64,000 nt of DNA, taken from assembly GCF_003939025.1 (NCBI RefSeq), contig NZ_RQIH01000018.1:62001-126000 (forward strand), written 5' to 3'. The notes under the pieces were generated by a model. It ran no database searches. It was not told the DNA's origin and saw only the letters and a program-made list of their open reading frames with translations. Made by a program: the position numbers and the translations under genes. The stretch is from Rhizobium sophoriradicis. GTDB lineage: Bacteria > Pseudomonadota > Alphaproteobacteria > Rhizobiales > Rhizobiaceae. This document shows positions 63,728-64,000 of this stretch, piece after piece. Positions within the stretch are counted from its first letter, which is position 1. Each line of letters opens with the position of its first letter.

Positions 63728-63732
63728 GCGGG

Positions 63733-64000
63733 TTACACTCCCTGTTTCCGTTGATGCTTTGCGCGATGCTCCTGGTAAAGCGCCGGCAAATGCTCGAGTA
63801 CGAAAGCCGCGAAATCCGGCGTGGCTTTCCTGTCAATGGTAATTTCTAGCTTGCTCTTGCTCTGCGTGACCTGCGCAAGCCTGTCGCCATCGGGGGTCGA
63901 CAGGACGTCTGGCAACCCGCGCGCAGTCCGACGCGGTTTCAGATGGTCGATCACTGCCTTGAACCGTTCCGACGACGGCAGCGCCTGCACCTCCTCCGAG
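63733..64000 (-). CDS. repB: Partition protein RepB, C-terminal part
   Basis: The frame is open from the window edge to a stop at 63733. It encodes the end of RepB: LPSSERFKAVIDHLKPRRTA, RLAQVTQSKSKLEITIDRKA and TPDFAAFVLEHLPALYQEH. The SK..LEITID and F..FV...LP.LY blocks are typical for the RepB C-terminus. RepB binds the parS site and works with the RepA ATPase. The start and DNA-binding centre lie outside the window. Confidence 0.9.
   Translation of the reverse strand, partial: SEEVQALPSSERFKAVIDHLKPRRTARGLPDVLSTPDGDRLAQVTQSKSKLEITIDRKATPDFAAFVLEHLPALYQEHRAKHQRKQGV

Noticed and set aside
1..64000. CRISPR arrays, tRNA or rRNA genes
   Set aside because: I saw no regularly spaced direct repeats and no clover-leaf or rRNA-like conserved sequence in this window.

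Overview
The window looks like part of a large repABC plasmid of a fast-growing Rhizobium (R. etli / R. phaseoli type). The evidence is a repC gene with the 3' end of repB and an intervening counter-transcribed RNA at the right edge, a gene that reads as rhizavidin (the avidin homologue known from the R. etli symbiotic plasmid), a SyrB-like regulator, and rhizobial relics of IS66, IS3, IS4, IS21, IS256, ISAs1 and IS481 elements. The DNA is clearly accessory: intact genes sit among many truncated or single-frameshift genes.

Layout. 0-1.6 kb: a truncated membrane sensor and a broken ISAs1-type transposase. 1.7-6.5 kb: a LysR regulator, two frameshifted short-chain dehydrogenases, an intact one, and a RibD-like reductase. 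7.1-9.5 kb: a multicopper oxidase followed by a small protein of unknown function. 9.6-12.3 kb: IS66 debris around the intact rhizavidin gene. 12.3-14.6 kb: a decayed three-subunit molybdenum hydroxylase set with an intact lactonase-type metallo-beta-lactamase inside it. 14.8-25 kb: a stress / low-oxygen island (CBS-BON protein, ABC transporter remnant, type III polyketide synthase, phosphoketolase remnant, sensor kinase fragment, triple-BON protein, HtrA protease, alcohol dehydrogenase remnant, pyridoxamine-oxidase-like protein, universal stress protein, metal P-type ATPase remnant). Four FixK/FNR-type boxes (TTGA-N6-TCAA, three of them perfect) lie just upstream of genes there. 25-29 kb: a nucleotidyltransferase-fold protein under a perfect 29-bp palindrome, two SyrB-like coiled-coil proteins, and a DUF2726 protein.

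29.3-42.6 kb is an oxidative-enzyme region on the minus strand. One block is M4 metalloprotease, small protein, tyrosinase and DUF2182 membrane protein; the small protein is a paralogue of the one beside the multicopper oxidase. The second block is a tight four-gene operon: a fused catalase-like / cyclooxygenase-like haem protein, a two-haem cytochrome c, a membrane protein and a nitroreductase-like protein. An IS3 element and a dinB fragment separate the blocks.

43.6-55.6 kb is the most unusual part. A Fic module is followed by six co-directional genes with overlaps or very short spacers: a small protein, an HELGH metallopeptidase, a dCTP-deaminase-like protein, a subtilisin plus trypsin double protease, a trypsin plus ATPase protein, and a 1123-residue STAND-like NTPase. 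I read this as a candidate multi-protease conflict (anti-phage or cell-suicide) system.

55.6-62.3 kb: a helicase fragment cut by an IS21 relic, a serine recombinase with strong upstream dyads, an intact IS481 element with a 6-bp target duplication inside an IS3 relic, and an IS4 relic. Two copies of a 16-bp palindrome flank this IS cluster; the copy next to repC sits where repABC plasmids can carry the partition site. 62.4-64 kb: repC, ctRNA and the end of repB.
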